From NCBI GenBank assembly GCA_010015745.1, contig ML978192.1:1-64000 (forward strand): a stretch of 64,000 bases of DNA. Direction: 5' to 3'. The DNA comes from Setomelanomma holmii (taxonomy: Eukaryota > Ascomycota > Dothideomycetes > Pleosporales > Phaeosphaeriaceae). The translations under genes were made by a program, and so were the position numbers. The notes beneath the pieces were generated by a model, which saw nothing but the letters and a program-made list of their open reading frames with translations, did no database searches and was not told the DNA's origin. The number at the start of each line of letters is the position of its first letter. Position 1 is the first letter of the stretch. Of this stretch, positions 45,610-56,733 are shown in pieces.

Positions 45610-46359
45610 CTACCGATAGGTGATCTTCTCTGGCACATCAGCGGGCATCTCCATTCTTTGCGTTTCCATAGCATCGACCTCAAAGGCGCCCTGCTGTGGT
45701 GGCACGCGGGGCAGCGCTTTATCTGTGTCTAGTCTTCCCTTGCCTCTGTTGCTGTCCACGCTCGACTGCACACTGTGTCGCCCACCGAAGTCGCCATTCG
45801 CAACGGCTTGCTGCCGCATCTCCATTTCGACCTTCTCCACGACCTTGCTGCATATGCCCCGATGTGCTTGCTCCATCTTACCTCTGACGAACGGCATCAT
45901 CCACCACGCGCAAGTCACTTCGACGTCTTCTACCAGCACCCATTCCGCATCGCCAACGCCGCCATTCTCACCCTCGACTTCTGCTGCTGCCCCGCCCTGG
46001 ACAACTCTGAACTCGGCACGCACAATAACGCCGCTCGCATCGGCGCGTGTCCGTATGCCTGTTGGGGTATCCTGGAAGCACGAGGGAAACTTGATGTACT
46101 TCTTGCCCAATTCGCCGACGCCTGGCAGGAACTTGATGACCTCGGTGACCTCGTAGGTTTCGACCGGATGCCGGTCTGTGGGGTACCAGTACGTGTCTTT
46201 CAGCGTCGCGCGATCGGTCGAGGGCAGTTTCTTGTGCCCTTGGGTGAGTGCCTGCAGCGTGAGGGCATTCTCGTGGTTGTGGAGAGCAGCGAGGATGGTC
46301 TCGGGCGGGATGTGTGCGGGGATGGAGGCGGCGGTGTGGAGATTGTGCTTTGCGCTCAT
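45610..46359 (-). CDS. DUF7053-family protein
   Basis: Single exon, 249 residues from the ATG at 46359-46357 (the frame extends five codons further with no ATG). The N-terminal half matches the fungal DUF7053 pattern: IPAHIPPETILAALHNHENALTLQAL, DTYWYPTDRHPVETYEVTEVI, and YIKFPSCFQDTPTGIRTRADASGVIV. A START/polyketide-cyclase-like beta-rich fold is plausible but not shown. The C-terminal about 70 residues are low-complexity and charged. No membrane segment or signal peptide. Biochemical role unknown. Confidence 0.8.
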   Translation of the reverse strand: MSAKHNLHTAASIPAHIPPETILAALHNHENALTLQALTQGHKKLPSTDRATLKDTYWYPTDRHPVETYEVTEVIKFLPGVGELGKKYIKFPSCFQDTPTGIRTRADASGVIVRAEFRVVQGGAAAEVEGENGGVGDAEWVLVEDVEVTCAWWMMPFVRGKMEQAHRGICSKVVEKVEMEMRQQAVANGDFGGRHSVQSSVDSNRGKGRLDTDKALPRVPPQQGAFEVDAMETQRMEMPADVPEKITYR

Positions 46360-47284
46360 CGTGCGACCGCTCAATGCGATATCAGGCTGGGCAGCCCTTG
46401 GCGATTGTAGTGATGCTTATGCGACGTCGAATCGGCGTGGGAGGAGGTGGTCGATCGTATTCAGGCTGGCACTCGCGTGGTGTAGGCTCAAAATTACGAT
46501 TACTATGGCTATGTGAAGACGCTGATGTTGAGATGTATAAGGCTGTAGAGTATCAAAATCGAGGAAGAGCTGAAGAGCAACCATGGCGGTCGACCAGGCG
46601 ATGCCACATGTGGCTGCTGAGTGATAGCGTTGCTATTTCCAGCTGAAGCATACCTGGAACACGCATCATCCCTCGCCGTCATCCGATCGCGCTTGGCCTG
46701 ACCTGGTGTAGCTCACCACGTGACATTTGACATGGCTGCCTCCACGTGTGAACTGGCCGACAAGGGTCGCGACACAAGATCCTGGCCTCTACGTCGGTCA
46801 TCTTCACTGTGCCTGTGAAAGCGCCATTCGTTCCTCAGCAAGCATGACAGCTTTGGTTTGTACCCGTGCACAGCACTCCCGATCCTTGTAAAGTGGAAGC
46901 ATTCTGGCCAAGAAGTTTGTCCTTCCCAGCGAGGATGATCATTCGAAATGGCGATTGGCGATCGATCGATTCAATCTGTTAGCGAAGCCTGACTGCCCTC
47001 GCTGTTCAGTTTTGGTGGACTGCTTACTTTCATAGTTGTGGCTATCTCCGAGGCCGCTCCACGCTCGGCTCTCAATTATCTCCGCTGGGCCTTGCGAGAA
47101 ATGATTACAGTAGGCTTAGTAAGCCATTGGGCCGTTGCTTCCAAGTTAGCATCACAGGATTGTATCCAAAGCCAAGACTCATTCTTAGCCTTTCTCTTTC
47201 TTCAACGCGTAGATACGTGGTCTAGTGAAGCAAGACATACCCAATTGCTCGTCAGAGATTACTCGGCCGTCGCAACGATCATAG
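46360..47284. other. region without a recognised gene
   Basis: The frame at 47038-47304 starts at GTG and has no family resemblance. It could be part of a degraded 5' region of the DUF6594 remnant, but nothing shows it. Confidence 0.45.
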
Positions 47285-47779
47285 TCAGAGCAGCCATGGG
47301 GTGATCCATCCGATCCCGACAATCATCCCCCAGATCTTATCGGGGTTCATCCACGCAAAAAGAGCGACAAGTTCTCTCGCTTCGTGTCGCAGAAGGGGAT
47401 ACATCTGTTCAAGTGCGGGCTCGGCCGCCTCATCAAAGGAGACAAGAACCCTGGCCGGAAAATATACTACCATTCCACAGTCGCGAAGATGACACTGTGC
47501 ATCACATCGGTGCTGGCTTCGTTGCTACCCATTGCGTCGATCCTCGTTTTGGTCAATCTGGAATTGCTCAAGGCGACGTTGTGGACCATTGCGGTGTTCA
47601 ACGTTGCTATCAGTGCTTGTTTGAACATTTTCGCCGATGCCAAACGTGCTGAAGTATTTGCAGTCACTGCTGCGTAAGTGTCATAGCATCATTGTATCGT
47701 CTTTGGCTAATACACCCGAGCTTTCGCCGCCGTGCAAGTCGTTTTCGTGACTGGCACGGATCGCCACTCGCCAACCTGA
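47285..47779 (+). pseudogene. DUF6594 C-terminal remnant
   Basis: The frame beginning after a TAG at 47282 reads SDKFSRFVSQKGIHLFKCGLGRL and then two membrane helices (ITSVLASLLPIASILVLVNL; LWTIAVFNVAISACLNIF), and ends DAKRAEVFAVTAA. This is the C-terminal half of the fungal DUF6594 family. A donor site (GCGTAAGTG at 47674) follows, and at 47720-47779 the expected continuation AFAAVQVVFVTGT is present but out of frame by one base with the nearest acceptor (CCGAG). No N-terminal exons are visible upstream. I read it as a truncated, frameshifted remnant. Confidence 0.6.
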
Positions 47780-48028
47780 GTGTTAGTACATTGATGCTGT
47801 CCCCAAGGAACGCCAACGTAAGCTTTGTCTCATATCTGGTGGTGAGGTAGCAAGCTGGAGCAGATAGGTATGGCGACGTGTGGTTTTGCTGGAAGTGCAG
47901 TTGGCACTTGTCCAGCAGGTACTGCTGAGTGACGACGAGAGCAAGCAGCCAGGGACTGAAAAAATCCTTCAGCAGCAAAAATAGCACTGTAGCAGGATAT
48001 TTAGTTCTTTATCATCTGAAAGTACATC

Positions 48029-48489
48029 ATGGCAACGTCACTTCCTAGTAATCGGCGTCGAGGGGGCCGTCAACCACGTCCCAAAATCAATGACAAGCCC
48101 AGGAACGAGACCAGTCGCCTCACCAAACGGGAACAACGTGATGCAGCCACGAAACTACCTATTGGATGGATCTGCTGCTGTTGCGTATGCGTCCACTTCG
48201 GCGACTTGAGCATTCAAACACCTGGTGTATGCAATCCGCCTAATATTTGCAGGCATGCGTGTAACGCCTGCAAGAAGGTCAAAATCGTCGATCCGAACAA
48301 GGCAGAAGAGGTCGCGGCGGCGTACCTGGATGCCCCTACAGGCGAAACTGGATGGTACCACGATTATGGAACTTGCTTCAAGCACCGCAACAACAAGACG
48401 AGTGGTAAGCATTGCATCTTATGCCCACGTACAAACACTGACGTACCACACAAGTGGACTTACGGATTTCTTCGACACTCGACGTTTGA
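48029..48489 (+). CDS. small Cys-rich protein, unassigned
   Basis: Two exons, 48029-48404 and 48455-48489, give 136 residues. The 50-bp intron (GTAAGC...CACAAG) has a CACTGACG branch site. The N-terminus is very basic (residues 1-40). Then come IGWICCCCVCVHFGD and a Cys/His-spaced region (CRHACNACKKVKIV; YHDYGTCFKHRNN) that could bind zinc. No signal peptide. I do not recognise the family; several short Cys-rich fungal proteins look like this. The intron quality is the best argument that it is a real gene. Confidence 0.5.
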
Positions 48490-49022
48490 GCCGCCTGGTC
48501 ACAGGCTGGGATGAGTTCCGAGGTCTCTGTACCATAGGTCTTGGAGTGTGTATGTTCGTACATAGATAGCAACCAAAATCAAGCACACGTCGTTGTTATA
48601 GAACGCTTAAGCCTGGAGCACGCCGGAAAGTCGCGAAGGACATAAAAGGTTATGTCAAAGCACTAAAGACCTTCAGGCCAAGGTATGAAGACAGCATGCA
48701 GTAGCATAAGCTCCAATTTAAACATTCGGGAGGGGCATTCATCCACTTTCCTGGCAAGACCACTGGGCATACATGAAATCAACCAAGCTGATGACTTTTT
48801 CGAAGGGGCGTGGATGTAGAGGCCTGCGGTCTAGTATCAGAAGATAATATGATACACATGGATTGATGTCGTCTTCCGCCGCATGTTTCAATTATCGATG
48901 ATCGTACCGTAGGTGCCTCTTAGACTGCTCAAAAAGTTCTTAATTGATCGCCGAGGAAAACCTGTAATCTCCACAACATCATATACCCTTTTGCTAAGCA
49001 CCAGATACCTCCAAGTAGTCTC
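48490..49022. other. intergenic, no gene recognised
   Basis: Only short frames; the 3' end of the UstYa-like gene lies at its right edge. Confidence 0.6.
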
Positions 49023-49933
49023 TTAGAAGATCTCTTGATCATCGTACGCCCTCACACTCTCCAGCCTCTCCCGCACAATCTTCGGATCCTTACATACATG
49101 CTTGCTATCCCATCCATCGCTACCGCCATTATGATCCGGGAACGTCGTCTCCAGCCCCTCCAATGCCATATCAGCGGAGCAAAGAATAGCTTGTCGCATG
49201 TAGTCAAAGCAGTGAATCATGTGCCAGTGATGATCTTCCTCCAGCTCGTGGCCAGATGTCATGCCGCTATAAACGGCAACGACAGCATACAAGCAGTGCA
49301 GCTGATGTGTCATGCTCGTAGTGAAGACGGTGGCGTTTGGCCATACGATGGGTGTCGGAAGGTCGTTGTATTTCTCGGGTTCTGGGATCTTTTGGAAGCC
49401 CATGCCGACTGCAAATCATGATCAGTGCTTGCAAGACGATGGTGCGTTTGGGTAACACTTACCGGGTATCAGCTCATTCCATGCGCGCAGCACCTCGGGC
49501 TTGAAGAACTCCGAAGTGTTATATGGCGCAAAAGTCTGGTTGATTTTGAAGGTTGTTACTTGCGTCGGAACTAGCTCACATTAGTTGATGTTCGTGGGCT
49601 TCGGATCATCGACATACTGTGCTGGCCCCAGCCAGTGATGTCTCCTCCCACATCATGTGCACTTGATCGTCCTCGCCATCGTGTCGACAAGAATCCTTGG
49701 TCCTTCGCTAGCAGTCCAATGATGACGAGTTGCAAGCCAATCACAAGCACCCATCGAAGCGCAGCTACAAGCGGCGGACACAGTATCCGCCTGTTAGATC
49801 TTTGTGTTGTATGGTGGAAGTCGTCTGAAGTCCACTTCTTCTCTGCCCCAACCAGTGATTCCACTTCTGTGGAAGAGTCATCGTCGTGCTGCTCGTGGAT
49901 GTTGACATGTGAATACTCGTGTTGTCGTGACAT
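49023..49933 (-). CDS. UstYa-like (DUF3328) oxidase
   Basis: Three exons, 49933-49618, 49570-49463 and 49408-49023, give 269 residues. The introns (47 and 54 bp) are GT-AG. A cytosolic N-terminus of about 50 residues is followed by one membrane helix (ALRWVLVIGLQLVIIGLLA). The lumenal domain has the two hallmark HxxHC motifs: HQLHC (in MTHQLHCLYAVVAVY) and HMIHC (in HMIHCFDYMRQAILCSAD). UstYa-type proteins are copper-dependent oxidases that cyclise or oxidise ribosomal peptides (ustiloxin, phomopsin) and other metabolites. Here no repeated Kex2-type precursor peptide, second UstY protein or other biosynthetic gene is nearby, so it appears solitary. Substrate unknown. Confidence 0.9.
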
Positions 49934-50930
49934 TATGACGATTGTGCTGAAGTATGGAAATGCTACCGGAGCAAGATGGAAAAAAAAACAGTGAGCGCAG
50001 CTGAAGAGCCAAAGGCAGCAGTGCGCACACTTGAAGTGTACGCATAGTCAAGGACCCACTCCAGGGCTCTCGAACTGTACCTGTTTGATGTCGACGTCTG
50101 TCGATATGCCGCGGGCGCTTAGCCAAAGACGGACCAGCAGGCGAGCATCGCAGGCGTGATGCAAGACGTCTGAAACGGTGGGTCAAGCATCTAGTGCCGA
50201 GCCTAAGGCCAAGAATCGTTAGATTGCAAGGATGAAACGGACGATGAATCGCCAAGAGTGAGAAGCTAGTGAGCCATCCCGCCTTTAGCGAGGTTTGCAC
50301 GAAACCCAATCCAAACGTCGCTCAGAGCTCATAGAATATAAGATGGTCGGTGTTGTATCGTAAACTTGGGTAGCAACGAAGTATGCTCACCTCAAAGACT
50401 TTTGCACCTCATTCCCATTCGTAGAAGAGACTTCTACAATGCGATGCAAGAGCATCAAGACGAATTGCGGTGTAGTCAAATGATCGCATGTTCAACATGG
50501 GCCATATCGGGCAAGTGTTCCTAGATGTGGGTTCCTGTAAGATTTTGCAAAGACCGTCATACTGGGTGTGTGCGCGTGCGCATATTTCGCTCCGTTGTTT
50601 AGCCCGCAATAGGCGACCCCATCATCTCATAACTTGACAGATGCAATAATTCGTCCAGAGAGTGGGAGAAGGAGATATGAGCCGGCCACGCTACATCTCG
50701 TCGTCTTCATGCGACCAAATACATGTTGGCCACCGCGTGTGGCCGAACACGAGACGTAGGCTCCTGACTACGACCGTCCGAGGAAGGGGAGGCTTTTGTC
50801 ATCGCGGACTGCACAGAGGTCTGAAGCGCCTCAGCCAGAAGTTTCGATGATGAGCACGCTTGACAATTCTTAGCTCGATTTGACTCGAGAAGTGTAGTGA
50901 TTGTTCCTTGCCTGCTTCATTTGCAGACTT
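49934..50930. other. intergenic, no gene recognised
   Basis: About 1 kb with only shadow frames (for example - 49878-50309). A short A run at 49978-49987 lies near the UstYa-like start. Confidence 0.55.
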
Positions 50931-51767
50931 TCAACGCTTGACACACAGATCACTCCGGATGACCCATTTCTCGCCTTCGGTCACTTCGCGTCCTTCGTGC
51001 AGCATGCAGTCGGCCCCATGACGATGTAGCAAGGCCATGCCAACGTCGAGGCCGACAATGACAGGCTCAGGCACTGGCTCTTTGCTCTTCTTTTTCGGTG
51101 GTTTAGGGTAAAAGACAGTCTCTCCACCAACGCATCCGGTAGCAGGGGAGGTTAAGTACAGCAGGAGCGTCCACGTAGTGCAAGCTCTGACGGGTGGGGC
51201 CCCGGGGAAAGTCACATTGTTCGAGTCGTCATCTGCACAATGTCAGCACAATGTAGAGGTGCACAGTCGAGCGAGACAGGTCATCAACGCACAGTGCTGG
51301 TCAAAGAATTGTCCCTTGGTGTACCGGTAGATGCGGATATTTGGGTTGAGTCCAACAACCTCCCCGCCCCAGAGCTCTGTTCGTTGAGCATCGGTCAGGG
51401 CCAGTGTCCCGACTTCGGCAGCACCAGTGACAAGTTCCTTCAATGCAGTCTGACTCCAGAGTCTCTCTGCGAAGGCAGGGTCATCAACCTGAAAGCGATC
51501 ATTGACTCGCAGCGCCTCTCCTCTCTTAGGCTTGCCCGGCGTGGTGGTGAGCGACAGAGATGAGAGGAGAGAAACATAGTTTCTGCAGAGCGTCGAGGTC
51601 CAGAGGTTTGGAATGGTCAGAATCTGATTCGGCAGGACCTCCTCGAGCGCGAGATCGGATTGCGGTCTGAGGGGAGTGAAGGCGGGCCAATTTAGTATCT
51701 GCTTTGCTGGCTGGGAAGGTGCAGCTGGCCGCGGTGCCTCCTTCTTGCCTTTATCTTTGGGTGCCAT
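50931..51767 (-). CDS. 2-oxoglutarate-Fe(II) dioxygenase, prolyl-4-hydroxylase-like
   Basis: Two exons, 51767-51293 and 51232-50931, give 258 residues. The 60-bp intron (GTGCGT...GTGCAG) has a GTGCTGACA branch site. The iron site is completed by splicing: FFDQHYDD supplies His158 and Asp160 of the HxD motif, His237 (in CMLHEG) is the distal ligand, and Arg251 (KWVIRSDL) is the expected 2-oxoglutarate anchor. The N-terminus has a Lys-rich start (MAPKDKGKKEAP) and no signal peptide, so it is likely cytosolic or nuclear. Similar fungal proteins hydroxylate unknown protein or small-molecule targets. It diverges from the forkhead gene with only 200 bp between ATGs. Confidence 0.9.
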
Positions 51768-51967
51768 TAGGCTGGTAGACGTGGTCCAAGTGCAGATTTT
51801 GAACCGAGTCAAAGTCTGCAGTCAACGAGTTCCTTTCCCCTGGGCACTTCTCTTGCAATCGTTCGTGTCCTGCTTTCACCCAACGCTTTTCTCTCGCTAG
51901 CTCTTGCGGTCTTCTGGAAGGTGAGGTTCAGTCACTCCAGCTCACATTGTGATGCACAGAAGCAAGT
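51768..51967. promoter_or_regulatory. 200-bp shared 5' region of dioxygenase and forkhead genes
   Basis: The two ATGs face away from each other with 200 bp between them, including a pyrimidine-rich stretch at about 51830-51905. Both promoters or at least both 5' UTRs must lie here. This is a layout argument only; no factor site is claimed. If the forkhead gene uses the ATG at 52034 the shared region is 266 bp. Confidence 0.5.
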
Positions 51968-54900
51968 ATGCTGTACCACGGGGTCTTTGGAGCACAATCG
52001 CGACGGGCGCCACAGTCTGCAAATGCGGACGTGATGCTGCAATGGCACTGTCCGCCGCTCGCGCCGCTGTCCTCTGCGGAGCTGGGAGACGAGGGCGCAC
52101 GTGCAGCGGAGACTGGCCGGTTAGCGCCTCAAGCCTCTTGCGACGGCGGAGAAGACCGCGAGAACAATCGGCTCAGCGACGTGCAGACTTCGCATTCGAC
52201 CAACAGCCCTCGCACGCAACAAGAACTGTTTGCGCATTTCGATCGCCCATTGTTCTCCCTTCAACACGGAGGTATGGGCTCCCTGCGCGCTCACCGTGGG
52301 TCGTGAGTGCCGGCTAACAGCGCGCAGACAGCATATCGAACTACGGCGACTTCGCACCCTCGATCACCACGACGCAAGACGAAGATGGCGCCGGCAGCAT
52401 GCTCGTAGGCTCATCCCGCAAGCTCCAGCATCATGTCAGCGCCCGCCATGCCATCCGCGACGGTCAAAACTCGCCGCCAGCCGCCTCTCCTCCGCCCGTC
52501 GTCAACATGGAAGCTGCGACCGCCGATGCGATTGCGCAGGACGCGCCTGCTGTCGCCATACCGGATCCTGCACTCACCACACCAGACGCACCTGCCGTCA
52601 CACTGCCCGACCCTTCTGTCGAGCAAAATCTGAATGTTCTCGACACCAGCCTGCCATCGCTCGGCGATCCCATTCAGATGCCTGTCGTCACGGACATGTA
52701 CGGCGCTGGCATGGCCACCGACTTCACTGCCATGGACTTCTCACAGCCCATGATTAGCGACGAGCGTCTGACGGCTTTCGCTCGCCTGCGCTTCGACGAT
52801 GGCTCGTACTACATGCACACATATCAGATCATCCTGGGCCGCAACATTGAGCTCGCTCACCGCGACATGCGACGTCTGGCCAAGGTCGACCAGCTGCATG
52901 CTGAAGGCCAGCCCCAAGCTGCCGAGGATTTGCTGAATGGCAAGGCTTCCAAGAAGAAGAAGCGCCGCGCAGCACGCAGCGTCATCAGCGAGAAGGGCGG
53001 CATCGTCAGCGCACCCATAGCGTCCATGCCCATGGAGTACCAGCAGCGTCGCCAGAGCAATGCATCGCATTCTCTCAGCTCCGCATCGCATCCGACCGCC
53101 GACTCTAGCGAAGAGAAGGCGGCCGAGCGAGCGCCACAGGACATGATCATGCAGGCCTTTCCAGAAGTGCCTGCCCAATTCGACGGCCACGTTCCTGAGG
53201 ACCCGCACGACTGCCCGTTGGTGCCCATCCACCCTCAGCACATCACCGCCCGCACAGGCTCACATGGCCCCAAGGGCATTTCGCGAGAGCATGCGAAGAT
53301 ATTCTACGACTTCGACCAGGGACACTTCTGCATCGAGGTCCTGGGCTCCAATGGTCTGCATCACGAGAATGTCTTTAGGTACCGAGGCGAAGTCGTGCCA
53401 TTGGACCACGGAGACTGTCTAGTCATCGGGGCTGTCAATATACAATTCTATCTCCCGGACGTTGCGCTCACAGAAGACCAGCGACACCGCCAGGAATCTG
53501 GATCTCGCCCAATGAGCTTCTCCTTCGAGAATGGTCATGGCGAGCTCGAGAGCGACGAGCAGGAAAGCTCTGATAGCGAAGGGGAGCTAAGCGTGAATCC
53601 GAAACATGTGTACCACTATCCAGTTAGCGAGGCTGAGTCTGATGATGTCTTTGGCGATGACGACGACTTGGACGACTACGAGGAGCCTGTGCCGCGACAG
53701 AAACAGAAACAGAGCGTCAAGATCAAGTTGAAGGTTCCTCCTCCGCCAGCTGTACCAAAAGAGACCAAGAAGGCGCATAAGCGGAAACACCGGGAGATCA
53801 CACCAGATGACATACCGATCAAGAAGCTGAAGTCGAAGCACAAGGAGTCGAATAGAGAGCCTGCAAAGGAAGTCAAAGCTGCCAAGGAGCCTAAGGAGTC
53901 GAAGGAGCCGAAGGAGGCGAAAGAGAAGGGCAAAGCTCCTGCAAAGACTTCGACAAAAACCCCTGTCAAGGAAGAGACACCCGTTGAAGCCATACCGAAG
54001 GAAGTTTCAGTGGAGAAGAAACCTGAGCCCAAGCCTGTCAATGACAGTCCACCACTCCTGCGCAAGCCGTTTGAGGGCGAACTTGAAGCAGGAGGAGAGA
54101 TTGAGGGGCTCATCACCGAAGAGATGGCTCGCCATCACAATCTTCCGGCTACTTTGATTGGTCAGGTAGTGGAGAAACGCAAAGGACCTGGGCGACCGCC
54201 GAAGGATGGCATCATGTCGAAGAGACAGCGGTCTCAGCTCATCAAGCAGGCCAAGGAGATTGAACGGGCCAAGGCAGCCGGCATCGACCCAGCTGACATA
54301 CCCATGCCGTCCATGAAGCCAAAGATCGTCAAGCGAAAGGACTCCAACGCGATTGATGGCGAGGACGGTGATGTCATGGAGTCTACCGAGAATGGCGATG
54401 GTCTCGAAAGGAGGCAATCCAAGCCTAGCAAGCCGCCTCGCACACCGTCGCCAGAGCCCCGCATGGAAGACTACACCGAGGAACAGCTGCAGCGACCAAC
54501 GGCAAACTATGTCGTTCTCATCCACGAAGCGATCTCATCATCTCCCACTGGTCAGATGAACCTCCAGCAAATTTACAACTATATCGAGAGGAAGTATCCA
54601 TGGTACAAGTTCAAGACGACAACCAGCGGCTGGCAATCGAGTGTACGGCACAATCTCGGTCAGCACGATGCATTCGTCAAAGGCGATAAAGAGGGCAAAG
54701 GCTTCAATTGGAAGGTCAACCAAGACGTCTCCATCGAGAAGGAGCGCCGCAAGAGACAAGTCAGTCCTCCAGTCAACCATGCTCAGCGTCAGCCATATTA
54801 TCCGCCCTCAAACGGCTACCCGCCATATTCTCAACCTGGCTACCCCTACCATCCTGGGATGGCTCCTCACAACATGCCGCCCGCTGCGCCGAGATTGCCA

Positions 54901-56106
54901 CCTAGTCTCGCAAATTCACAGCCACGCCTGCCACCCAGCATGGCTCGCGATGCAAATGCGACCCCTTCTGCGAACTCCCAAGGTGCACCTCACCCATCGC
55001 CATACGCTTCCCCATGGGCAGGCGGGAACACGTCTGGTAGTCCCACCGCGCCAACCCCGCCTCGGACCTATCCACCAGCAAATTCGCAAACACCGCCAGT
55101 CAGCGCAGCAGGCGCAACAAGTGGGCAATATGGTGTCCTATATCCGACCAACACATCACAGTCGTACAGCGGGCCGCCGCCAGCAGCGAGCCCCTATGGA
55201 GGTCCGTACGCCACCACTGGACCGAGTCCTTATGGCGCGGCGCCCGGCCAGCCATACACACCGTATCCTCCGCCTGTCCAGCAAGCACCCCGACAATCGC
55301 CATACTCGCAACAGTCACATGCTCCACCTCAAGGTTCGCACTCGGCTGGTGTTCCTGGGCGCTACCTTTCTACGACGCATCCTGATCTTATACGCCAGCT
55401 GGAAGCATTCCGCAAGGTATATCTCGATGCCAGGACAGAGCCTGGCGAAGATCAAAAGGTCGACAACGCCATCAGGGCGTATGTGGACCCGCAATTTCCC
55501 AAGGAAAAACTCACGAGTGCGGAGGGAGCATTGCTTCATGCTATTGCGAGCATTAAGGAGCTTGCCAAATATAGCACGAATGGGCCTGTAGCGCAGCCTG
55601 CAGCGCCTGTCAACGTACCAGTGACATCAAGCACGGACACTGCGGGTACTGTGGCTGCTATCGCGGCCGATGCTGCAGCCGGTACCGTCACTCAACCAAC
55701 ACCTTCTCAGCAAGTGCCTGCACCAAGCGGGCCTCCGCTGACCCCTGCGCCACAAACACCGAGTGAGCCCCAGAAGTTCACGCCCAACATGATGGGTGCA
55801 GCACCTACTGCTTCAGTCACGGCATCACATGTGGCCTCACTTCCTCCGTCGCACCGGCCCAGTGTCGAGCCGCTAACCCCAGTTCCGGGATCGCCAGCCA
55901 TTCAAAATGGCACATTACAGAAGCGCTCCATCCCAGATATTTCGCAGCTTGCAACGGATACGACGGCTGATCCAGCGGAAACGGCGAAAATTGAAGGCAG
56001 TGGCGCGAATGAACAGCATGTCGAACAGAAGAAAGAGCAGGAGGACGAGGCGAGTCCACAGTCAGCATTTGCCAAGGTCGAAACTGCGCCACCGCCGGCA
56101 GGGTAG
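51968..56106 (+). CDS. FHA plus forkhead transcription regulator, Fhl1 type
   Basis: Two exons, 51968-52271 and 52328-56106, give 1360 residues. The 56-bp intron (GTATGG...GCGCAG) has a GGCTAACA branch site and joins LQHGDSISNYG. An alternative start is the ATG at 52034. An FHA domain spans about residues 250-480, with a basic insert: LRFDDGSYYMHTYQIILGRN, KGISREHAKIFYDFDQ, GSNGLHHENVFRYRGE. A Lys/Pro/Glu-rich linker with AT-hook-like RKGPGRPPKDG follows. The forkhead domain is at about 824-911 (YVVLIHEAISSSPTGQMNLQ; WQSSVRHNLGQHDAFVKG). The rest is Pro/Ser/Ala-rich. FHA plus forkhead is the Fhl1 layout; yeast Fhl1 controls ribosomal-protein genes through the cofactor Ifh1. Confidence 0.92.
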
Positions 56107-56733
56107 GATCTGTCGTGGATCCTGAACAAAAGGTTTTGAGGTTTGGAGCATCGCGATTCGCTACGCGTTCATGTTGATCATTATCATTTGGTCATTGGCG
56201 TTTACCTTACCAGCTTTTCAGCGGCGAACAACATTGATACCCGGTGGTGTTTGGGCTGGGCATATAAAAGTGGAATTCCGAGACTTCGCGTAATGTGTAT
56301 GCGGATATGAATATGTGCCCCAATGAGGGCAGAGGATAGCATAATGAACATGCATGGTCTGGGCACGATAGGTTCGAAAACATAGGGATTAGTAAGTACA
56401 TGATCACCATATTCTTCATCATTCCCCTTTGTGGCGTTGAACTTGAGTGACAATGCTTCAAGCACATGTGGTGAAACAAAGTCGAGTATAAACGTGTGAA
56501 ATTTGTTCAGGTATATCATCCGCTGCATCTGACATGGCATCATTCCAGCCCAAAGAACGGCCAAAGCGCGTCTACAAAAGTCTGCCCTGGCCTGCGCGGG
56601 GAGCAGCAAAAACAGGTTCCCATCTTCGCTTAGAAAGCGCCATACGCCAATCCCTAATCTCGGTGCATCGGTCCCGCTCACGCGATATCGCAAGTGCCTT
56701 CCTGGCCAGACATCCACCAAAGATATTACCATC
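56107..56733. other. convergent 3' region of the forkhead and snf7 genes
   Basis: 627 bp between the two stops, holding both 3' UTRs. The frame on - at 56202-56861 is a shadow overlapping the snf7 coding end. Confidence 0.6.

Noticed and set aside
42189..50000. Secondary-metabolite cluster (MFS transporter, UstYa-like oxidase, phosphatase).
   Set aside because: There is no synthase, precursor peptide or pathway regulator, and the genes are separated by unrelated sequence.
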